A DNA stretch of 64,000 nt from an uncultured Acidobacteriaceae bacterium (GTDB taxonomy: Bacteria; Acidobacteriota; Terriglobia; Terriglobales; Acidobacteriaceae): assembly GCA_903904755.1 (NCBI GenBank), contig CAIVDV010000015.1, positions 1 through 64,000 of the forward strand. Direction: 5' to 3'. The notes under the pieces are model-generated. The model searched no databases. It had not been told where the DNA came from and was given only the letters and a program-made list of their open reading frames with translations. The translations under genes were made by a program, and so were the position numbers. Below, piece by piece: positions 1 to 7,147 of this stretch (positions within the stretch are counted from its first letter, which is position 1; every line of letters begins with the position of its first letter).

Positions 1-317
1 AACTCCGCCTCAGTCTCCGCCGCCACCTTTGACAGCTTGTAGCTGTCCCCCGTCGCATCCGCAAACCGAATCACCTCGTCCCGCTGGTAGTGGTGGCCCA
101 GCATCACCACCCGGCTGCCCAACTTCGCGCGCGCCGCAGCGATCCGCTCGTCCATCGAGTGGTCCGGCAAGCGCAAATAATGGTCCAGGGAGCATGCGTC
201 ACCCGCATCGGGAGCAAGCCCGTTCTCCACAGGCACTTCATCCAAAACAGAAATCACGTCTTCCGCCTTCAGTCCCACGCGCACAACCAGCCGCCGGAAC
301 GGAGATGTTGAAAGCAT
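1..317 (-). CDS. nadA: Quinolinate synthase NadA, N-terminal part (runs off the left edge)
   Basis: The frame is open from an ATG at 317 down to base 1, so only the first 105 residues are present. Residues 70-80 read VVMLGHHYQRD and residues 85-101 FADATGDSYKLSKVAAE, the hallmark first domain of NadA, a 4Fe-4S enzyme. By family knowledge it condenses iminoaspartate with dihydroxyacetone phosphate to give quinolinate for NAD synthesis. The iron-sulfur cysteines of the later domains lie outside the window. About 70 residues precede the HHY motif, which fits the longer NadA form. No clear Shine-Dalgarno precedes the ATG, so the start is uncertain, but the identity is not. The + strand here is C-rich, like everything left of 4.55 kb. 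Confidence 0.9.
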   Translation of the reverse strand, partial: MLSTSPFRRLVVRVGLKAEDVISVLDEVPVENGLAPDAGDACSLDHYLRLPDHSMDERIAAARAKLGSRVVMLGHHYQRDEVIRFADATGDSYKLSKVAAETEAE

Positions 318-493
318 TCGAAGGTTGCAGTCAGCTCGCTACGCCCCGGCAAATTCCTTTGCCCGCAAACGCCCAGCCAACGGGGATGTTGCAACCCGCA
401 GCAGACCATGGCCACCGCGCGTTCGCGCTCTTCCGGCCCGGCCTTGCTTCCACTATTGTAACGGAAAGATGAATTCGTGAGACGATTTCCGGC

Positions 494-988
494 TCAGCTC
501 ATCCCAACTGCCGCGTCGTACCCCGTCTGCAACTCCCGGCAATAGGCCTGCACACCCGGTCCCGGATTCGCCATCACATGCCCTGCGTTCCACACTTCGC
601 CAATCTCAGCCAGGGTCGAGGCTTTGCGTACTTCCATCACATAATGGTTAAAAAAACGCACAAACTCGCTCGCCAGCAACTCCAGGTCCGTATGCAGCGC
701 ATCCACATCCCGGCTCTGAAAATTCGGGAACAGCATCTGCCACGGCCCAAAGCTACTCGCCGCAGCCGAGCCATACTGCGCCACCAGCGCCGCCTGCGCT
801 CCCGTCGCGTACACTCCGCCGGCATCAAACGCCGGCTCTCGCCGCGGCCCGCAGTTGGCTCCAAACGTTGACTCATTACTGGCAATCGCCGTCATCACCT
901 TCACCGGGTCCAGCCCATCCGGCACATTCAACTGCGGCCCATAGTTCGCACACGCCGCTATCACCAGGTCTCGGGGGAAAGTATCCAT
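494..988 (-). CDS. Lysozyme/lytic-transglycosylase-like protein
   Basis: 164 aa without a signal peptide. Residues around 37-44 (ASNESTFG) supply a candidate catalytic Glu in the context seen in SLT/lysozyme-like folds. SFGPWQ near residue 79 resembles the S-x-G-x-x-Q block, and GEVWNAGH near 130 resembles the usual N-A-G motif. These are features of the lysozyme-like superfamily that cleaves the peptidoglycan glycan strand; activity is inferred. Lack of a signal peptide is more phage-like than housekeeping. It stands alone between nadA and tatB. An alternative is a catalytically dead lysozyme fold. Confidence 0.55.
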   Translation of the reverse strand: MDTFPRDLVIAACANYGPQLNVPDGLDPVKVMTAIASNESTFGANCGPRREPAFDAGGVYATGAQAALVAQYGSAAASSFGPWQMLFPNFQSRDVDALHTDLELLASEFVRFFNHYVMEVRKASTLAEIGEVWNAGHVMANPGPGVQAYCRELQTGYDAAVGMS

Positions 989-1063
989 GGTTGCTCTCCT
1001 GTGTACGCGAGTCTAGCAAACAACCGAATAATTCCGAGCAATTTCTATCCCAAGAAAGAAACA

Positions 1064-1192
1064 TCCGGGTGCCACCGGTCCGTCGCATTTGGGGACCGGT
1101 GAATAACCGCCACCCAGTCTCAGCAATCCACACAGAAATCGAGCACAGCTCGATCCTCCCGGACCCTTGATCCCTGACCCCTGATCCCTGTC
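1064..1192 (-). repeat. Dispersed intergenic repeat, copy A
   Basis: Read on the minus strand, this segment aligns with 9970-10096 on the + strand. In order it has GATCAGGG-type short tandem words, the palindrome ATCGAGCTGTGCTCGAT, a GTGTG stretch, a G-rich block and a terminal GGCACCC. It fills most of the 289 bp gap between the lysozyme-like gene and tatB. Function unknown. Confidence 0.6.
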
Positions 1193-1277
1193 CATTTGTG
1201 ACCCACCACCGCCGACAGGTATCATGAACACTTGAAATCGCAATTGGCCGGGCCTCTCAGCCCCAATCGCCACAGGC

Positions 1278-1922
1278 ATGGTGGGAATGCACCCTATCGC
1301 AGCAGCCAGTATCGGAATTCCTGACACCCTGTTCCTCATGGTGCTCGCCCTTGTCGTCTTCGGACCCCGCCGTCTGCCCGAAATCGGACGCCAGATCGGC
1401 AAACTCATGTACGAGTTCCGCAAGGTCTCCAACGACTTCAAGTACCAGATGGAAGAGGAATTGCGCGCCGCTGAGGAAGCCGACCGCCAACGCAAGCTCG
1501 CCGCCACCATCTCCATGCCCGCGGTTCCCGAAATTGCCGCCGAATCTACACCCGCACCACCCACAACCGACCCGGCTTACGCAGACACCACCCCAGCCGA
1601 AGCCGCATTAGAAACTACCCAGGCACCCTCCGAGCACGCCCCCTCCGCCAACCTGCTCCCTTCGGAACGCAACCGCCTCAGCGCGCAGATGATTGAGGTC
1701 CCCTACACCCCTGCTGCCACCCCGGTCACGGAATCCGCCGCAGCCGACCCCTACCCCGCCGGCAATCCCCCGGCCCCCGAGCCCTTGGCCGTGAAGCCCC
1801 CCAGCCAGGGCGAGTCCGTCGCCGCTGCCCGTCCCTTCCGCAGCGCAGGCGGCCTTCCGATCGACACCACCGAGCCCGAAACCACGGCCTCCGCCGAAGA
1901 ATCCGAGGCCACCCATGGTTGA
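1278..1922 (+). CDS. tatB: Twin-arginine translocase TatA/TatB family subunit
   Basis: 214 aa. One N-terminal membrane segment (about residues 14-28) is followed by the diagnostic FGPRRLPEIGRQIG hinge, then an amphipathic helix (EFRKVSNDFKYQMEEEL) and a long Pro/Ala/Glu-rich tail from about residue 75. The family forms the receptor (TatB) or pore (TatA) of the Tat system, which exports folded proteins across the inner membrane. The extended charged helix and the position directly before tatC favour TatB, but a single dual-role TatA/B cannot be excluded, since no second tatA is visible. Its stop overlaps the tatC start by 8 bp, so the two are translationally coupled. An in-frame ATG at 1287 is an alternative start. 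Confidence 0.9.
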   Translation: MVGMHPIAAASIGIPDTLFLMVLALVVFGPRRLPEIGRQIGKLMYEFRKVSNDFKYQMEEELRAAEEADRQRKLAATISMPAVPEIAAESTPAPPTTDPAYADTTPAEAALETTQAPSEHAPSANLLPSERNRLSAQMIEVPYTPAATPVTESAAADPYPAGNPPAPEPLAVKPPSQGESVAAARPFRSAGGLPIDTTEPETTASAEESEATHG

Positions 1923-2724
1923 TCTCCCCAACATCCCCGACGCGCTCGACCGCGCCCGCACCGCCGTCAAAGACCGCGCCGACCTGCCCGGCATGAGCCT
2001 CTTCGAGCATCTCGACGAACTCCGCCGCCGCCTCGTCCACTCCGCCCTTTATCTCGTCGCCGGCTACCTGGTCGCCGTCATCTTCGCCAAGCAGCTCACA
2101 AGCTTCATGCAGGCACCGCTCAACCAGATTCACATCCAGCTCAACTTCACGCACCCGGCTGACCTCGTCAATCTCCGGTACATCCAAATCCCCATCGTCG
2201 GCGGCATCCTCCTCGCTTCCCCCTTCATCCTCTTCCAGGTCTGGCTCTTCATCGCCCCCGGCCTCTACGCCCGCGAAAAACGCTACGTCATCCCCTTCAT
2301 GGCCGCTGCCATCCTGCTCTTCCTCTCCGGTGCATGGCTCGGCTACCACTTCGTCTTCCCCGGCCTCCTCCGTTTCCTCATCTCCGACCTCGGCAACTCC
2401 CTCGGCATCCATCCCCTCATCAGCATTGAGGAGTACACCAGCTTCTTCTTCTCACTCATCATCGGCATCGGCGCCACCTTTGAGATGCCGGTCATCATCG
2501 TCTTCCTGGCGCTCTTCGGCATCGTCAGCCCCAGCTTCCTCTGGAAAAACTTCCGCTACGCCATCCTCGTGATCTTCATCATCGCGGCCATCATCACCCC
2601 CACCCCCGAAATCACCACTATGTGCGCCTTCGCCGCGCCCATGCTCGTCCTCTATCTCGTAGGCATTGCCGGCGCATGGCTCGTCCACCCCTCCCGCCGC
2701 AAAAAGAAGGAGAAGGCTGCTTAA
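1915..2724 (+). CDS. tatC: Sec-independent translocase subunit TatC
   Basis: 269 aa. The signature MSLFEHLDELRRRL lies at about residues 27-40, and the hydrophobic profile fits the usual six membrane helices, ending in a basic cytoplasmic tail (RRKKKEKA). TatC recognises the twin-arginine signal. A plausible client in this window is the Tat-signal isomerase-like protein at 15089. The gene overlaps tatB upstream and shares a TAATG junction with the M28 gene downstream. An N-terminal extension of about 26 residues precedes the usual start of the family. Confidence 0.96.
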   Translation: MVDLPNIPDALDRARTAVKDRADLPGMSLFEHLDELRRRLVHSALYLVAGYLVAVIFAKQLTSFMQAPLNQIHIQLNFTHPADLVNLRYIQIPIVGGILLASPFILFQVWLFIAPGLYAREKRYVIPFMAAAILLFLSGAWLGYHFVFPGLLRFLISDLGNSLGIHPLISIEEYTSFFFSLIIGIGATFEMPVIIVFLALFGIVSPSFLWKNFRYAILVIFIIAAIITPTPEITTMCAFAAPMLVLYLVGIAGAWLVHPSRRKKKEKAA

Positions 2725-3653
2725 TGCGCCCCCTGCGTCTCTTCCCCGCTATCCTTCTCGCCCTTGTCTCGCTGACGGCCCAGGCCCAAGGCTTCAACGG
2801 TCAGCGCGCCCTCGACATCACCCGCCAATTCGTCTCCATCGGCCCCCGCTGGGTCCTCAGCCCCGGCCATCTCAAGGCCGAATCCTTCCTCCGCGCCCAG
2901 TTCGCAGCCGAAGCCAAGGCGGGCCTCGTCGAGGAAGACACCTTCACCGCCAGCACCCCCATCGGCGCAGTCCCCATGCGCAACTTCATCGTCCGCTTCC
3001 CCGGCAAAAAAGACGGCGCAATCGTCCTCGCCACCCATTACGAAACCAACTACCCACTGCGCACTATCAACTTCGTCGGCGCCAACGACGGCGGCTCCAC
3101 CACCGGCCTGCTCTGCGAACTCGCCAACGAACTCCGACTCAAGCTCGCTGCCGGCGGCGGCAAACTCGAAGGGTACTCCGTCTGGCTCGTCTTCTTTGAC
3201 GGCGAAGAGGCCATCCAAACCTGGCAGGGCATGGACCACACCTACGGCTCCCGCCACCTCGCCTCCAAATGGTCCGCCGACGGCACCGCCAAGCGCGTCA
3301 AGGCACTCCTCCTCACCGACATGCTCGGCGACAAGGACCTCAACGTCATGAAGGAGACCACCTCCACCCCCTGGCTCTCTGACCTCGTCCAGAAGGCCGC
3401 TCAGTCCGCCGGACAAGCCAAGTACTTCTTCAGGACCCAGGGCGCCGAGTTAGACGACCACGAGCCCTTCCTCCAGCGCGGCATGCCCGCCATTGATATC
3501 ATCGACGTCGACTACGGCCCCAAATCCGCCGCCAACAACTACGACGGCTACCACCACACCGCAGACGATACGATGGACAAAATCAGCGCCCACTCGCTCA
3601 CCGTCGTCGGCTCCGTCCTCCTCGAAACCATCAAACTCCTCAACCAGCGCTAA
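2724..3653 (+). CDS. Glutaminyl-peptide cyclotransferase-like M28 family enzyme
   Basis: 309 aa with an N-terminal signal peptide ending near AQAQG. The ATG at 2724 is chosen because it overlaps the tatC stop (TAATG) and gives a clean signal peptide. The core matches the glutaminyl cyclase branch of M28: GANDGGS with the metal-binding Asp, FFDGEEA with Glu, the W...YGSRHLA block, DDHEPFLQRGMPAIDIID, and a terminal YHHTADDTMD His. Known relatives convert N-terminal Gln to pyroglutamate; some family members are aminopeptidases instead. It acts in the periplasm or outside the cell. Co-transcription with tatBC suggests a role in maturing exported proteins, which is an inference. Confidence 0.82.
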   Translation: MRPLRLFPAILLALVSLTAQAQGFNGQRALDITRQFVSIGPRWVLSPGHLKAESFLRAQFAAEAKAGLVEEDTFTASTPIGAVPMRNFIVRFPGKKDGAIVLATHYETNYPLRTINFVGANDGGSTTGLLCELANELRLKLAAGGGKLEGYSVWLVFFDGEEAIQTWQGMDHTYGSRHLASKWSADGTAKRVKALLLTDMLGDKDLNVMKETTSTPWLSDLVQKAAQSAGQAKYFFRTQGAELDDHEPFLQRGMPAIDIIDVDYGPKSAANNYDGYHHTADDTMDKISAHSLTVVGSVLLETIKLLNQR

Positions 3654-3656
3654 CCC

Positions 3657-4532
3657 ATGCCAGCATCCCTCAGCACCGTCCTCTGGGGAGCACCCCTCCG
3701 CTGGTGGCTCTGGTTCCATCTCGCCGTCGCCATCCTCGTCCTGGCAGACGCACTGCTCCCCCACGGCCGAGGTGACCGCCCCCGTGCCCGTCTCGCCTGG
3801 TCCTGGAGCCTCTTCGTCGCTGCCACAGCCGGCCTCTTCGCCTTCTGGCTTAACTTCGCGCTCGGCCGCGAAACCGCTCTCGAGTTCGTCTCCGGCTACA
3901 CCATCGAGACGTCGCTCTCCATCGACAATCTCTTTGTCTTCCTGCTTCTCTTCAAGGGCTTCCGCCTCGGCCACGCCCGCCAGCATCGCGCCCTCATGTG
4001 GGGCATCGCCGGTGCCATCGTTCTCCGCGCCATCTTCATCGCTCTCGGAGTTTCCCTGCTCGCCCACTTCGCCTGGGTCAGCTACCTCTTCGGAGCCATC
4101 CTCCTCTACGCCGCCTGGCGTCTGGTCGGCACCCACTCAGCCGAAAACGCACTGCCAAACTGGATTCGCAATCTCCAAACAGGCGCCCGCAGCCTCTTCT
4201 GGGTCATCGTCTGCGTTGAAGCTACCGACCTCCTCTTCGCCATCGACTCCATCCCCGCCGTCCTCGCCGTCAGCCGCAACCCCTTCGTCGTCTACACCTC
4301 AAACATCGCCGCCATCCTCGGCCTGCGCTCGCTCTTCTTCGCCCTCTCCAGCCTTCTCGACCGCCTCCGCCTCCTCCACTACGGCCTCGCCGCCCTGCTC
4401 GCCTTCGTCGCCATCAAAATGCTCCTCGCCCACTGGCTCGAAATCCCCATCGTCCCCTCCCTCAGCATCATGGCCGCAATACTTCTCACCACCGCGCTGG
4501 CATCCCTCTACCTCGACCGCAAAAGGCCGTAA
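3657..4532 (+). CDS. TerC/Alx family integral membrane protein
   Basis: 291 aa with about seven to nine membrane segments. The TerC family signatures are clear: FVSGYTIETSLSIDNLFVF with the conserved acidic residue in the membrane, and VEATDLLFAIDSIPAVLAV followed by YTSNIAAILGLRSLFFAL. Family members are linked to tellurite resistance and, for Alx/MntP-like relatives, manganese export that loads exported enzymes. Only 3 bp separate it from the preceding M28 gene, so it ends the tatB-tatC-M28-terC run. A role in metal supply for exported proteins is plausible but inferred. Confidence 0.88.
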   Translation: MPASLSTVLWGAPLRWWLWFHLAVAILVLADALLPHGRGDRPRARLAWSWSLFVAATAGLFAFWLNFALGRETALEFVSGYTIETSLSIDNLFVFLLLFKGFRLGHARQHRALMWGIAGAIVLRAIFIALGVSLLAHFAWVSYLFGAILLYAAWRLVGTHSAENALPNWIRNLQTGARSLFWVIVCVEATDLLFAIDSIPAVLAVSRNPFVVYTSNIAAILGLRSLFFALSSLLDRLRLLHYGLAALLAFVAIKMLLAHWLEIPIVPSLSIMAAILLTTALASLYLDRKRP

Positions 4533-4600
4533 CCCTTCCCGCTTCGCTCAGAATGGCAAACCTCCCTTGGAACGGAGGTGCGATGCAGGCTGGAGAAACG
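4533..4600. other. GC-skew switch point
   Basis: Left of this point the + strand is C-rich whatever the gene strand; right of it the + strand is G-rich to the end of the window. Hand counts of 60-base blocks: 481-540 (minus gene) C26 G13; 2221-2280 (plus gene) C27 G10; 7261-7320 (plus gene) G24 C13; 38881-38940 (minus gene) G28 C14. The change falls between the convergent terC and tetR. No DnaA boxes were seen. Confidence 0.6.
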
Positions 4601-5132
4601 GTGCCAGTCCGAGCTCGAAGGCATCCAACGGGCCAGAGTTGCCAAAGCGGCCTGCGAGTTCGAGGGCAACGAACCCATGCAGAAACGACCAGAGTGCGAC
4701 GGCCCGGGAGGTGTCGTCAGGGATGCCCGTGTGCTCGCAGAGGGTGACCAGCAGAAGGTTCCAAAGTTGCTTTCCCGCAGGAGAGTAGCCGCTCCCGGGA
4801 GCCTGCTGCATCAGGAAGGTGTAGAGGCGTGGGCGTGTACGGGCGAAGTTGAGGTACGCACTGGCTAGGGTACGCAGACGTTGGGTGGGCGTGGCCTCGG
4901 GGATCGCCTGCAGTTGCGCAGCGAGTTCCTCGAAGAGGAACGCTGAGCCCTGCTCGATGAGAGCAGCCTCAAGGGCAGATTTGTCGGGGAAATAGTGGTA
5001 CAGGCTGGGTGCACGGACACCCATGCGCGCAGCAAGGGCTCGGAGAGAAAGAGCATCAGGGCCTTCAGACTCAAGAAGTTCGAGTGCAGCGGCGAGGACC
5101 TGGTCTGCGGAGATTTGACGGGGATGCGGCAT
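4548..5132 (-). CDS. TetR family transcriptional regulator
   Basis: 194 aa from the ATG at 5132. The N-terminal TetR helix-turn-helix is clear (ISADQVLAAALELLESEG, then LRALAARMGVRAPSLYHYF). The C-terminal ligand domain contains LWSFLHGFVALE, typical of the WHG subfamily that responds to small hydrophobic compounds. It is divergent from the DUF4260 gene, with a perfect 17 bp palindrome between them at 5214-5230. It therefore probably represses that gene and possibly itself. The inducer is unknown. Confidence 0.88.
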   Translation of the reverse strand: MPHPRQISADQVLAAALELLESEGPDALSLRALAARMGVRAPSLYHYFPDKSALEAALIEQGSAFLFEELAAQLQAIPEATPTQRLRTLASAYLNFARTRPRLYTFLMQQAPGSGYSPAGKQLWNLLLVTLCEHTGIPDDTSRAVALWSFLHGFVALELAGRFGNSGPLDAFELGLAPFLQPASHLRSKGGLPF

Positions 5133-5193
5133 CGTTGGGTGTCTCACGTATGACAATAGACGAAATAAAAAAGGAAGTCTAACAACGTAAGCC

Positions 5194-5230
5194 TTGACAC
5201 GGATTCAATCATAGACTTACAGTGTAAGTC
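5194..5230 (+). promoter_or_regulatory. Promoter and TetR-type operator of the DUF4260 gene
   Basis: A -35 TTGACA at 5194-5199 and a -10-like TACAGT at 5218-5223 (18 bp spacer) are overlapped by the perfect palindrome GACTTACAGTGTAAGTC (5214-5230), which ends directly before the ATG at 5231. Binding there would block polymerase. The short distance means the first ATG would be nearly leaderless. Confidence 0.7.
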
Positions 5231-5692
5231 ATGAACGAGAGATCGCTTCGCACTGAAGAAAACAGGCGCGCCCAGGAGAATCCCGCCGGGGTGCAGATGG
5301 GTGAAAATGGCCCAGAGCAGAACAACCAGGCGTGGCCGGGACCTGGGCTTATGTTGCGTCTGGAGAGCCTCGGAATGCTCTCCGCAGTGGTGGTGCTCTA
5401 CGGGCGAATCTTCGGCGGGCACTGGGGACTGTTCTGGCTGCTTTTCTTCCTGCCGGACGTGAGCTTTGTAGGCTGGATTGGCGGAGAGCAAAGCTGGGCA
5501 GCAACAGGCTACAACCTGCTGCATTGGGAGGCGGCAGCGATGGCCCTGGTGGTGGCAGGGTGGCTGGGAGGCACGATGCTCCCGCTCCAACTGGGGCTGA
5601 TCTGGCTGGGCCACATCAGCTTCGACCGAGTCGTAGGCTATGGGCTGAAGTACCGGGGAGTCTTTCGCAGGACACATCTGCAGCGGGTCTGA
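5231..5692 (+). CDS. DUF4260 family small membrane protein
   Basis: 153 aa as drawn. The conserved core begins at MLRLESLGML (ATG 5351) and has about four hydrophobic segments, including GHWGLFWLLFFLPDVSFVGW and LGLIWLGHISFDRVVGYGLKY, which match DUF4260. The first 40 residues are polar and could be non-coding, so in-frame ATGs at 5297 or 5351 are alternatives. If the promoter at 5194-5223 is used, the 5231 start would be leaderless. The biochemical role is unknown. Control by the divergent TetR suggests a stress- or compound-inducible membrane function. Confidence 0.75.
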   Translation: MNERSLRTEENRRAQENPAGVQMGENGPEQNNQAWPGPGLMLRLESLGMLSAVVVLYGRIFGGHWGLFWLLFFLPDVSFVGWIGGEQSWAATGYNLLHWEAAAMALVVAGWLGGTMLPLQLGLIWLGHISFDRVVGYGLKYRGVFRRTHLQRV

Positions 5693-5733
5693 GGGACGAT
5701 CTCAAAGAAATGCGAGCCGTGCGGATTTCGGTT

Positions 5734-7083
5734 CTAGTCGAGCTGCCGAAGGGCAGGGCTGACCGTATAGATGCCGAGAAAGACTGCGGCGGCAAGCGCC
5801 AGCATACCGGAAAGGACAAGGTCCGTGGAAAAGTGGCGCGAGAGTTCGCCGGCGGCGAGCGCGCCAACAGGCGGAAGACCGAGGAAGGCTGTGGCGTAGA
5901 TGCTCATGGCGCGGCCGCGCATTTCGTCACTGGAGAGCTCCTGCATGGAAACGGTGACAGCGGAGAGGGCAAGGATCATGCCGAACCCCTCAAAAAACAT
6001 GCACGCCTCAGAGAGCCAGAGGATGGTGGAGTTGCAGAAGACGATAAGAACGAGCATGACGGCGGCGGCGGAGAAGGCGATGAGGCGGCCGCGGTGGCGG
6101 AAGCTGCCGCGCCAGGCGACAAGGCCCGCGCCGAGGACGGAGCCGAGGCCGGAGGCGGCGAGCATGAGGCCGTAGACGTGCTCGCCCTGGTGAAGCTGGT
6201 TTTTGACGAACCAGGGGATGAAGGAGAGGAAGGGGAAGAAGAGGAGGCTGGAGGTGCAGATAATCCAGACGAGGACGTACATCTGGGGATGGCGGCGGAC
6301 GTAGCGGAGGCCTGCGGAGAGGGAGTCGAGGATGGAGGCGTGGTGCTCGCGAATTTCCTCTGGGTAGCGGATGTGGAAGAGGGCGGCGAGGACGGCGAGG
6401 AAGCTGACGCCGTTGAGGAAGAAGTTGCCTGCGACGCCGACGGCGGCCATGGCGTATCCGCCAAGGGTGGGGCCGAGTATGCGGGAGAGGTTGAACTGGG
6501 CGGAGTTGAGGGCAATCGCGTTGGTGAGGTCTTCGCGGGGAACAAGGCGGGGGACGAGGGCCTGGTAGCTGGGGGCGTTCATGGCCTGGGCGACGCCGTT
6601 GAGGAAGCTGAGGACGGCGATTTCCCAGATGTTGATCAGCGGAGTGCCGTCAGGGTGCCGGAGCCAGGCGAGGAGGGCCAGGGCGAATGCCTGGATCATC
6701 ATGGCGGACTGGGTGGCCAGCAGGAGGCGGCGCTTGTCGACGCGGTCGGCGATGACTCCGCCATAGAGAGTGAAAAGGAGGAAGGGGAAGGAGCCGGCGA
6801 AGGTGACGACGCCGAGCCAGAAGGCGGAGTTGGTGAGGGTGAGGACGAGCCAGCCGAGGGCGACGTTCTGCATCCAGGTGCCGATGTTGGAAGTGAAGTT
6901 GCCGGCCCAGAAGAGGCGGAAGTTGGGGTTGCGGAGGGCGCGGATGATGGCCGGGAGGGGCCGGGAGGGCTGGTCGGGCGGAATGAGGAGGCCGGGCGAC
7001 TGGGGCTGGCCAGCGTGATCCAGCGGCTCAAGCGGCTCTGTGGAGCGGGCCGAGGTCTGGGGGAAGTTGTCCGGCTCAGGCAT
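5734..7083 (-). CDS. MFS transporter of the EntS/MFS_3 type
   Basis: 449 aa from the ATG at 7083; further upstream codons give no sensible protein. A proline-rich cytoplasmic start is followed by about 12 membrane helices. Motifs include NFRLFWAGNFTSNIGTWMQN, GGVIADRVDKRRLLL (MFS motif A) and FEGFGMILALSAVTVSMQ. Relatives export siderophores, drugs or lipids; the substrate cannot be read here. It is divergent from the M28 carboxypeptidase-like gene with a 64 bp gap. Confidence 0.88.
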   Translation of the reverse strand: MPEPDNFPQTSARSTEPLEPLDHAGQPQSPGLLIPPDQPSRPLPAIIRALRNPNFRLFWAGNFTSNIGTWMQNVALGWLVLTLTNSAFWLGVVTFAGSFPFLLFTLYGGVIADRVDKRRLLLATQSAMMIQAFALALLAWLRHPDGTPLINIWEIAVLSFLNGVAQAMNAPSYQALVPRLVPREDLTNAIALNSAQFNLSRILGPTLGGYAMAAVGVAGNFFLNGVSFLAVLAALFHIRYPEEIREHHASILDSLSAGLRYVRRHPQMYVLVWIICTSSLLFFPFLSFIPWFVKNQLHQGEHVYGLMLAASGLGSVLGAGLVAWRGSFRHRGRLIAFSAAAVMLVLIVFCNSTILWLSEACMFFEGFGMILALSAVTVSMQELSSDEMRGRAMSIYATAFLGLPPVGALAAGELSRHFSTDLVLSGMLALAAAVFLGIYTVSPALRQLD

Positions 7084-7147
7084 CTTCTTAGTGTAATCTG
7101 AGGCTTCGCGGCCCACCCGGGCCGTAGTTCCCTGCCGAGGTCCTGTC

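Noticed and set aside
4500-5230. Chromosomal origin with DnaA boxes
   Set aside because: Skew changes here but I find no TTATCCACA-type boxes and no dnaA or dnaN nearby, so I report the skew only.
5332-7101. A long + strand frame antisense to the MFS gene
   Set aside because: It is very Glu/Gly/Asp-rich, has no RBS, and the opposite strand encodes a recognisable transporter. High GC keeps antisense frames open.
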